A DNA stretch of 6,455 nucleotides from Planctomycetota bacterium (GTDB lineage Bacteria > Planctomycetota > Phycisphaerae > Phycisphaerales > SM1A02). Positions 1-4,792 of this stretch are shown here, in pieces. The stretch is from assembly GCA_027295435.1 (NCBI GenBank), contig JAPUKX010000248.1, positions 1-6,455 of the forward strand, in the 5' to 3' direction. The notes under the pieces were generated by a model. The model did no database searches. It was given only the letters and a program-made list of their open reading frames with translations, and was not told the DNA's origin. Position 1 is the first letter of the stretch. The number at the start of each line of letters is the position of its first letter. Made by a program: the position numbers and the translations under genes.

Positions 1-182
1 TCATTGGGTGCTCCGGCCTTGACCATGGCCTCCATCTCGGCGGACTTCTCCATCTCGGGAAGTTCCTGCGCCGGCTGAGCCGACGCTACAGATTGGCCGC
101 CCAACACGATGCTGAGCCGTCCGGCCGCACACGCGAGTCCAGCCACCGCCAGCAGGCCCAATACGCTCCTGTTCATTCTCAT
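1..182 (-). CDS. Exported protein, N-terminal part only (possible DUF1579 family)
   Basis: This is the first 60 codons of a gene that continues past the left edge. ATG at 182 is preceded by GAGGA (minus strand, plus positions 190-194) with 7 nt spacing, which favours it over the second ATG two codons later. The product begins with a basic tip (MRMNR), then a long hydrophobic stretch (residues 7-28). A plausible signal-peptidase site follows ASA at residues 33-35, so the protein is probably exported. A cysteine at residue 18 sits in a poor lipobox. After the signal comes an acidic, Met-rich stretch (PEMEKSAEMEAMVKAGAPNE). Its pattern, with EAMVKAGAPNE before the edge, recalls the start of DUF1579 proteins, which usually continue with a His/Leu-rich segment and a GxW motif. 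That match is from memory on a short stretch. The gene is co-directional with trkA-trkH and 167 bp downstream of trkH. Confidence 0.6.
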   Translation of the reverse strand, partial: MRMNRSVLGLLAVAGLACAAGRLSIVLGGQSVASAQPAQELPEMEKSAEMEAMVKAGAPN

Positions 183-189
183 TTCAGAT

Positions 190-194
190 TCCTC
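190..194 (-). promoter_or_regulatory. Shine-Dalgarno site for the exported-protein gene
   Basis: The minus strand reads GAGGA, followed by 7 nt and then the ATG at 182. It decides between two in-frame ATG codons, since the second (176) would lie 13 nt away. Confidence 0.6.
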
Positions 195-349
195 AGTTAA
201 CCCATTTCTCCGCAACAATGCGTGACCCGCCGACCGTCAGCGAGCCTCACTGGAACTTATACCGCGCAAACAGACCGAGGTGCAAGCGAGGAGCTCCACG
301 AGTGGTCGCAAGGTGGAATTGGCCTCCGGCGGGCGGCGACGGCGGAGAA

Positions 350-1900
350 TCAATCCCCGCGCCAGAAGCGGGGGGTGAACAGGACGATGATGGCGAAGAC
401 TTCGAGCCGGCCAAGCGCCATCAGCAGGCACAGAACCAGCTTCGTTGGGGAACTCATCCAACCGTAGTTCTCGATCGCGCCGACCATGGCCAGCCCCGGA
501 CCGATGGTGAACAGGGACGCGATGCTGGCGCTGGCGGCGGTGGTGTAGTCACAGGTCCTGTCGCCGGTCCATTGCTCAAGCAGCATCACCGCGCCGGAGC
601 CGAGGACAAACAGAATCACAATGCCCACAACGTAAGCGAGTGTGGCGAGCTTGAGCTCGTCGTCGATGGTGGTGCTGCCGACCCGCACCGGGCGGACGAC
701 GTTCGGCCGAAACACGCGCTCGATCTCCGAGAGTATCACCTTGAACGCGATCCAGATGCGGATGACCTTGATGCCGCCGGCGGTGGAACCGGCCGAACCG
801 CCGATGAACATCAGCAGGATCAATACGGCCTTCGCCAGGAAAGGCCAGGTGTTGAAGTCGGCGGTGCAATAGCCGGTCGTGGTGGCGATTGAGACGGTGG
901 TGAACACGCCGTATCGGATCGCGGCCCCCGTGGATGCATCGATCGGCCGGCCGGTGGTGGTGGTGATGGATTGGCCGGCAAGGCATAGCACGATGATTGC
1001 CGAACCGACCACCAGCAGTCCCAGGTAGCTTCGAAGCTCGGGGTCCCGCCAGACCGTATGGAGCTTGCCGCGGATCAGCGCGAAGTACAAGCCGAAGTTC
1101 ACCCCCCCCAGGACCATGAAGCAGATGATGATGATCTCGACCGCCCGGGACTGGTAGGCGCCGATGCTGGCGGTGCGGGTGCTGAAGCCGGCGGTGGCCA
1201 GCGTGGTGAACGTGTGGCAGACGGCGTCGAAGAGGCTGGTTCGGCCGATGAGCCAGACCGCAAGGATCTGGGTGGCGGAAAGGACCAGATAGATGTACAG
1301 CAGCACGCGAGCGGTCTGGCGGATCTGCGGCTGCAGCCCTTCGGTGGCCGGTCCGGGGGCTTCGACTTGAAAGAGGCGCTTTCCCCCGACGCCGAGGGTG
1401 GGCAGCACCGCCACGAAGAGCACGACAATCCCCAACCCGCCGATCCATTGTGTCAATGCGCGCCACAGCAGCAGGCTGCGAGGCAGCGCGTCGATGTCGG
1501 AGAGGATGGTCGCGCCGGTGGTGGTCAGCCCGCTCATGGCTTCGAAATAGCAGTTGACCGGGCTGTTGAATGGGTGGGTAGCGGCCGGTCCGTCGGGCAG
1601 GTGGGCCCACAGGAGGGAGGGAAGCGCGGCCAAGGCGGCCCCGACCAACCAGCTCAGCGCCACCAGCAGCAATGCTTCGCGCCGGCCCAACTGTGGTCGA
1701 GTGGATCGGGTGAGCCCCCACAGGATGCCGCCGAAGGCAAGACCGCTGACGGCGGCGATCAACAATGCGCGGAAGGCTCCCGCTTCGGCTGGTTCATCTT
1801 GCAGAAGTTGCAGACCGGACCATGCTGCGACCGCCAGCAACAACAGACTCAACACCACCAGAAGCAGGCCGAGCTGTTTGAGAACGTAGCGCAGGTTCAT
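350..1900 (-). CDS. trkH: TrkH-family potassium uptake channel subunit
   Basis: This is an integral membrane K+ uptake subunit of the SKT (TrkH/KtrB) superfamily, 516 aa, close to the usual length (about 480-510). It imports K+ across the inner membrane, gated by the cytosolic TrkA ring. The four pore-loop filter segments are visible: SGLTTTGA at 123-130, TLATAGF at 233-239, ATTTGY at 339-344 and TIGPGL at 465-470, each with the expected filter glycine. The glycine-rich intramembrane gate, GGSAGSTAGGIK (367-378), is intact. Hydrophobic segments span the protein from residues 7-30 onward, and it ends shortly after a final helix (about 486-508) with FTPRFWRGD. It starts 6 bp after the trkA stop with no purine-rich ribosome site, so translation is probably coupled to trkA. 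A run of eight G lies in codons 264-267, but the frame is intact. I am very confident of the family. Ion preference (K+ versus some Na+ transport) is inferred from the family. Confidence 0.97.
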   Translation of the reverse strand: MNLRYVLKQLGLLLVVLSLLLLAVAAWSGLQLLQDEPAEAGAFRALLIAAVSGLAFGGILWGLTRSTRPQLGRREALLLVALSWLVGAALAALPSLLWAHLPDGPAATHPFNSPVNCYFEAMSGLTTTGATILSDIDALPRSLLLWRALTQWIGGLGIVVLFVAVLPTLGVGGKRLFQVEAPGPATEGLQPQIRQTARVLLYIYLVLSATQILAVWLIGRTSLFDAVCHTFTTLATAGFSTRTASIGAYQSRAVEIIIICFMVLGGVNFGLYFALIRGKLHTVWRDPELRSYLGLLVVGSAIIVLCLAGQSITTTTGRPIDASTGAAIRYGVFTTVSIATTTGYCTADFNTWPFLAKAVLILLMFIGGSAGSTAGGIKVIRIWIAFKVILSEIERVFRPNVVRPVRVGSTTIDDELKLATLAYVVGIVILFVLGSGAVMLLEQWTGDRTCDYTTAASASIASLFTIGPGLAMVGAIENYGWMSSPTKLVLCLLMALGRLEVFAIIVLFTPRFWRGD

Positions 1901-1906
1901 GGAGGC

Positions 1907-3247
1907 TCATCCCGCGGCGAAGAGCTTTTTGAGTTCCTTGTCCCGGCCGTGGGGACCGATGACCAGCGCCGTGTCGGTTGGCTGCAATGTATCATCGGCT
2001 CCGGGGACCCAGGCGCGGTCGCCCCGGCGGATCGCCGCGATGATCCAGTGCGGCGTCAGCTTGACCTCCCGCAGAGCCTTACCGATGACCGGTGCGTCCT
2101 CGCCCACTCGAACTCGATACGCGTCCACCACGCCGTCGGCCAGCGACGACAATTTTTGCAGCGGACGATCGTCCAACGTCATCTGGATTTCGGTCGTCGC
2201 GACCACACTCGGGCTGAATGCCTGATCGACGCCGAGGTGATACACCAGGTCCAGATAGGTGGACCCCGCCACGACCGCAATCACCTGGGTGACCCCCAGG
2301 CTCTTGGCCAGGACTGAGGCGATGATGTTGTCTTCATCATCACCGCGCAACGCCACGAACACGTCGGCCTGGCCGATGTGCTCCTCCTCGAACACGTTGC
2401 GATCGGTGGGGCTGGCCTGGAGCACCGTGACCCAGTCCAGTTTGTCGGCAAGCTCCTCGGCCCGCTGGTGGTCGGTTTCGAACAGACGAATGGAGAAGTT
2501 GCGGTCGTGCAACGCCCGGCAGAGCCAGACGGCCATGGCCGACCCACCCATGAGCACGACGCGTCGGCGTCCGAGCTTGTCATCGTGAAAGAGCTTGCGG
2601 GCCTCTTGAAAGGCGCTGGCGTTGCCGACGAGAATCACGGTGTCGCCGGTCTGTACCGCGCTCGACGCCTCGGGGATGAATGCTTCGCCATTGCGAGTGA
2701 TCGCGGCCAGCCTGGCCCCGAGTGGAAGCGACAGCTCGGACAGCGGTTTCCCGATGGCCGTGGCGTCGTCGCTGACGGGAAACTGCTGCATCTGGATGGC
2801 GCCGCGGGCGAAGGTCTCGATGGCCAGGGCCCCCGGGTTTCGCAGCGTGCTGGCGATGGCAAGGGCGGTTGAGTATTCCGGGCAGATCAGGCGGTCGATC
2901 GAAAGATATTGCCGGTAATCGAGACCGCGGTGCTCAAAGAACGAGCCGTGGTGAACGCGGGCGATGGTCTTGGTTGCCCCGACCCCCTTGGCGATTGTCG
3001 CGGTGAGCAGGTTGACCTCGTCGCTGCCGGTTGCGGCCAGCAGCAGATCACAATGATCGCCTCCGGCTTCGCGCTGCACCGCCGCCTCGGCCCCATTGCC
3101 ACAGCAGGTAGCGACGTCCATGGTGTCGGCGATGGCCCGCAGGCGCTCCGGGTCGATATCGATCACCGTGATGTCGTGCCCGGCCGCGCCCAGCACCTCA
3201 GCCGCGTGGGTGCCCACCTGTCCGGCGCCACAGATAATGATGTTCAT
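1907..3247 (-). CDS. trkA: TrkA, NAD-binding regulator of Trk potassium uptake
   Basis: This is the cytosolic RCK/KTN regulatory subunit that binds NAD(H)/nucleotides and controls TrkH; 446 aa, against 458 in E. coli. It has the usual duplicated layout: RCK_N1 (1-about 125), RCK_C1 (about 140-220), RCK_N2 (about 228-345) and RCK_C2 (about 365-444). The first Rossmann motif is classical, GAGQVG at 7-12, with acidic residues after strand 2 (VIDIDPERL, D30/D32). The second is degenerate: GGSAMA at 234-239 replaces GxGxxG, although the acid after strand 2 remains (FETD, E257). The start at 3247 is chosen because MNIIICGAGQ is the canonical N-terminus and GAGGG (plus positions 3255-3259) lies 7 nt upstream. 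The open frame extends 32 codons further upstream but has no family resemblance there. It is the first gene of the trkA-trkH operon. Confidence 0.97.
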   Translation of the reverse strand: MNIIICGAGQVGTHAAEVLGAAGHDITVIDIDPERLRAIADTMDVATCCGNGAEAAVQREAGGDHCDLLLAATGSDEVNLLTATIAKGVGATKTIARVHHGSFFEHRGLDYRQYLSIDRLICPEYSTALAIASTLRNPGALAIETFARGAIQMQQFPVSDDATAIGKPLSELSLPLGARLAAITRNGEAFIPEASSAVQTGDTVILVGNASAFQEARKLFHDDKLGRRRVVLMGGSAMAVWLCRALHDRNFSIRLFETDHQRAEELADKLDWVTVLQASPTDRNVFEEEHIGQADVFVALRGDDEDNIIASVLAKSLGVTQVIAVVAGSTYLDLVYHLGVDQAFSPSVVATTEIQMTLDDRPLQKLSSLADGVVDAYRVRVGEDAPVIGKALREVKLTPHWIIAAIRRGDRAWVPGADDTLQPTDTALVIGPHGRDKELKKLFAAG

Positions 3248-3254
3248 AAGCCGG

Positions 3255-3259
3255 CCCTC
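3255..3259 (-). promoter_or_regulatory. Shine-Dalgarno site for trkA
   Basis: The minus strand reads GAGGG, then 7 nt, then the ATG at 3247. It supports the internal start rather than the ATG 96 bp upstream that the open frame would allow. Confidence 0.65.
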
Positions 3260-3326
3260 GACCCCGGCACCTACCGCGCGCGATTCGCCTCTGGGGGCGG
3301 TGACCGGCGGTGCCCGCAAGGCGAAG

Positions 3327-3332
3327 ATCATA
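3327..3332 (-). promoter_or_regulatory. Possible -10 box for the trkA-trkH operon
   Basis: The minus strand reads TATGAT (5 of 6 to TATAAT) within TGGTATATGATC, about 80 bp upstream of the trkA start. An overlapping reading, TGG followed by TATATG, would be an extended -10. No good -35 hexamer is present at 16-18 bp, so this is only a candidate. Confidence 0.3.
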
Positions 3333-3397
3333 TACCAGCCCACCGGTTGCGGGCGTGTGCTGAGACCCTACGCCGCGAGTCGCCGTCGCCCCATGCG

Positions 3398-3577
3398 TCA
3401 CCCATACCGCACACAGGAGATCGCCGGCTGATGAGTTGAAACACGCTGCCAGGACTCACCCTGGTCTTGGGAGACCCAAAGCGATCCGATCGTGGCGCCG
3501 AACGCCCGGCGGTCGTCGGCACGCTCCCACGGCAGACCCGCGGTAAGCCGTTGGGCGCTCTCGCAGCCGTTGTCTGT
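3398..3577 (-). pseudogene. Remnant of a BNR/Asp-box (sialidase-like beta-propeller) protein, C-terminal end
   Basis: One minus-strand frame reads ATIGSLWVSQDQGESWQRVS and then THQPAISCVRYG before a stop at 3398-3400. SQDQGESW (3449-3472) is an exact Asp-box (S-x-D-x-G-x-x-W), the beta-propeller repeat of sialidase/BNR proteins. The following 'W..VS.h.P.I..VR' tail resembles C-termini of WD40/BNR 'glycosyl hydrolase' proteins. Upstream in the same frame, TDNGCESAQRLTAGLP looks like the preceding repeat with its key Asp, Gly and Trp changed. The link between them (ERADDRRAF, near 3511) seems shorter than I would expect, suggesting an internal deletion. Further upstream the frame is arginine-rich and family-like sequence disappears. 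There is no plausible start or ribosome site. I read it as a gene relic, although family assignment rests on one good repeat and recalled family patterns. Confidence 0.5.
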
Positions 3578-3579
3578 CG

Positions 3580-3595
3580 GCGACATCGATGTCGC
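3580..3595. repeat. Perfect 16-bp palindrome GCGACATCGATGTCGC
   Basis: The sequence is identical to its own reverse complement over all 16 bases (8-bp arms, no spacer), and the match stops at the next base on each side. It sits 93 bp upstream of the preferred lipoprotein start and just outside the BNR remnant. Such symmetry suits a dimeric regulator's operator, but no regulator gene is nearby and function is unproven. Confidence 0.5.
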
Positions 3596-3674
3596 GTCCA
3601 GGCATCGAACTGACGGCCCATACGCCCCAGAGCCCTGGTGATTCGGTGGCGCGGAGTTTGTACGCTTATGCCGT

Positions 3675-3680
3675 GGAGGT
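3675..3680 (+). promoter_or_regulatory. Strong Shine-Dalgarno site that decides the lipoprotein start
   Basis: GGAGGT is followed by GA, giving an extended match to the 16S anti-SD. It lies only 2 nt from ATG 3683 but 8 nt from ATG 3689 (measured from the T at 3680), so the second ATG is favoured. Confidence 0.65.
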
Positions 3681-3688
3681 GAATGAAG

Positions 3689-4057
3689 ATGAATGGCAAG
3701 CTGTGGTGCGTGGCGTTGGGGATATTGTGGACGGCGGCCGGGAGCGGCTGCGCCTCTGGATCGGGTCCGGCAGACGCGGGTCGAAACCATGTCAGATTCC
3801 TTTCGTCCAGCTTGGTGATGCCCACGCTCCCATTGCGGGGCGATGGCGCCCAGAGCGCCGCAGAGTGGCCCGTGGATCAACGCCATTGGGAGTACGCGCG
3901 CAACGATGTGCCGCCGAGTGTAAGCACGACGCCGCGATACCGCCGGACGGCATGGGCCGAGATTCGTACGCTTGATCGTCTGCGCACGACCAACGGCCGG
4001 CCGCGGGAGTATTCCACCACGACCATTCGAACAATTCACCAGCCGGTGGTCCGCTGA
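3689..4057 (+). CDS. Small predicted lipoprotein of unknown function
   Basis: The product is 122 aa from ATG 3689. An in-frame ATG at 3683 would add two residues but sits too close to the GGAGGT site. The N-terminus has a charged tip (MNGK), a hydrophobic core (LWCVALGILWTAA, 5-17) and then GSGC with Cys21, which would be the lipidated residue. Glycine at lipobox position -3 is unusual, so simple export is an alternative. The mature part (about 102 aa) has no further membrane segment. It is low in complexity at first (ASGSGPADAG) and becomes rich in Arg, Thr and Tyr/Trp towards the end (TLDRLRTTNGRPREY, 94-108). I do not recognise a domain. It stands alone, divergent from trkA and 264 bp ahead of the HU-like gene. 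Normal codon use, signal and ribosome site support a real gene. Confidence 0.7.
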   Translation: MNGKLWCVALGILWTAAGSGCASGSGPADAGRNHVRFLSSSLVMPTLPLRGDGAQSAAEWPVDQRHWEYARNDVPPSVSTTPRYRRTAWAEIRTLDRLRTTNGRPREYSTTTIRTIHQPVVR

Positions 4058-4157
4058 CCGACCGCCCAGATGGCCCGCATTTCGGGATATGTGGCCCCGC
4101 AGCGCCGACTCGCGGGCACGTGTCTGCGATTACCTCTGGTTACGGCCAAAGTTGTCC

Positions 4158-4186
4158 TTGACAGGGTCGCGGGCGACTGCCATACT
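4158..4186 (+). promoter_or_regulatory. Sigma-70-type promoter for the HU-like gene
   Basis: A perfect -35, TTGACA (4158-4163), is followed by a 17-bp spacer and CATACT (4181-4186, 4 of 6 to TATAAT). Transcription would begin near 4193, leaving a 5' leader of about 130 nt before ATG 4322. This is the best promoter in the window. Confidence 0.7.
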
Positions 4187-4234
4187 GCAACGTAAAGACG
4201 GTTGCCCGGATCGGCTGGCTAGGCGAGTGTGCTG

Positions 4235-4276
4235 CTTTGCGAGTCGTCGCGCGATTGCGGGTGATCGATCGCAAAG
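4235..4276 (+). repeat. Inverted repeat in the leader of the HU-like gene
   Basis: CTTTGCGA (4235-4242) is perfectly complementary to TCGCAAAG (4269-4276), with 26 nt between the arms. The interior contains further self-complementary pieces (GCGAT/ATCGC and the palindrome GATCGATC at 4263-4270, which overlaps the right arm). The leader mRNA could form a stem ending 45 nt before the start codon. No terminator-like T-run follows. Confidence 0.45.
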
Positions 4277-4321
4277 GTTCGGTCTGCTCGTGACAGGCAG
4301 TTGAACAGGGGGCTGGAAAAG

Positions 4322-4699
4322 ATGCCGACGACGACAAAGAAGGATCTCATCGATCAGATCGCCAAGGAAACACGCCAGAAGCGGTCGACGGTGAAGAGGA
4401 CTGTGCAAAGCTTCCTGGACAATGTGATTCGTGAGATCAGCAGGGGAAACCGTCTGGAGTTTCGCGATTTCGGCGTTTTTGAAATCCGCCATCGAGCCCC
4501 GCGTATTGCTCAGAACCCCAAGACACTGGAACGCGTGCCTGTTCCGGCGAAGAAAACGGTGAAGTTCAAAGTTGGCCGGCTGATGAAGATTGCCCTGGAG
4601 GGCAATGTCCGGCTGGAGGGGGCCAGACGGGCCGGCGGGTCAACTTCAACCAAGCCCAGGCAACGAGTTTCTGTGACCAGCGACGCGCAGTCCTCCTGA
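4322..4699 (+). CDS. HU/IHF-family DNA-binding protein with C-terminal extension
   Basis: This is a 125-aa nucleoid-associated protein that binds and bends DNA as a dimer. The HU fold is complete: N-terminal helices (TKKDLIDQIAKET, 5-17, and a second helix about 22-40), the strand GNRLEFRDFGVFEIRHR (42-58), the DNA-arm region with NP at 65-66 (the DNA-intercalating proline) and VPVPAKKTVKFKVGRLMK (72-89). Two arm positions differ from the common GRNPKTGE pattern: Gln64 for Arg and Leu69 for Gly. HU proteins are normally about 90 aa. Here about 30 extra residues follow, rich in Arg, Lys, Ser and Thr (ARRAGGSTSTKPRQR), probably a disordered DNA-binding tail. ATG 4322 is chosen because it matches the family start and has GGGGG at 4308-4312. 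A TTG at 4301 would add seven residues. It has its own promoter and is followed 93 bp later by dnaB. Whether it acts like HU or IHF cannot be told. Confidence 0.93.
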   Translation: MPTTTKKDLIDQIAKETRQKRSTVKRTVQSFLDNVIREISRGNRLEFRDFGVFEIRHRAPRIAQNPKTLERVPVPAKKTVKFKVGRLMKIALEGNVRLEGARRAGGSTSTKPRQRVSVTSDAQSS

Positions 4700-4792
4700 T
4701 TATCTTTGCGGCGCTGGATAGGGCGTCGTTGTGGATCAACTGCCGCTTGTTCGCCGCATCCGGCGCGGGCGGGGAGACTGACTAGCTCACGG
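4700..4792. other. Spacer between the HU-like gene and dnaB
   Basis: This 93-bp spacer has no clear terminator hairpin with T-run and no clear -35/-10 pair. Read-through from the HU-like gene promoter into dnaB is therefore plausible. GGGGAG at 4771-4776 is 16 nt from ATG 4793, too far for a normal ribosome site. An open frame from TTG 4706 runs through the spacer in phase with dnaB, but its translation does not resemble a DnaB N-terminus. Confidence 0.5.

Larger units (their letters stand above)
3248..3688. other. 441-bp intergenic region between divergent trkA and lipoprotein genes
   Basis: The two flanking genes diverge from here, so both should have promoters in this gap. It holds the trkA ribosome site and a weak -10 candidate near trkA. 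In the middle is a decayed-looking BNR/Asp-box reading frame (minus, 3398-3577) with a 16-bp perfect palindrome at its edge (3580-3595). A strong ribosome site lies just before the lipoprotein gene. I could not find a convincing -35/-10 pair for the plus-strand gene, nor any RNA gene. Confidence 0.6.
4058..4321. other. 264-bp intergenic region with promoter and leader of the HU-like gene
   Basis: The first part has an imperfect GC-rich hairpin (GTGGCCCCGC at 4091-4100 against GCGGGCAC at 4112-4119). It could help end lipoprotein transcription, but no T-run follows. The second part carries the sigma-70-like promoter at 4158-4186 and a leader of about 130 nt with an 8-bp inverted repeat. Confidence 0.5.

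Noticed and set aside
290..305. GGAGCTCC and CCAC-GA-GTGG small palindromes downstream of trkH
   Set aside because: The stems are only 4 bp, overlap each other and are not followed by a T-run, so a terminator is not supported.
218..892. Plus-strand open frame of 224 codons at the left side
   Set aside because: It is antisense to the trkH 3' half, low-complexity in composition, and has no ribosome site or recognisable domain.
950..968. GGT-type triplet run inside trkH
   Set aside because: It simply encodes ITTTTG (residues 312-317) with repeated ACC codons; too short to be a meaningful microsatellite.
576..1721. Minus-strand open frame of 381 codons in another phase of trkH
   Set aside because: It is His/Arg/Pro-rich, lacks any family signature and overlaps intact trkH, which has all four filter motifs.
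1058..2317. Long plus-strand open frame (419 codons) antisense to trkH and trkA
   Set aside because: Composition is dominated by Gln, Asp, Gly, Arg and His with no domain pattern. It lies wholly opposite two certain genes, and such antisense frames are common in GC-rich DNA.
3248..3343. 32-codon N-terminal extension of trkA
   Set aside because: The extension has no family resemblance, would place residues before the canonical beta-strand start, and ATG 3247 has a good GAGGG site.
3451..3475. Short hairpins (CCAGG/CCTGG and GGTCT/AGACC) in the trkA upstream region
   Set aside because: They have 5-bp arms only and coincide with the Asp-box codons of the gene relic, which explain the sequence.
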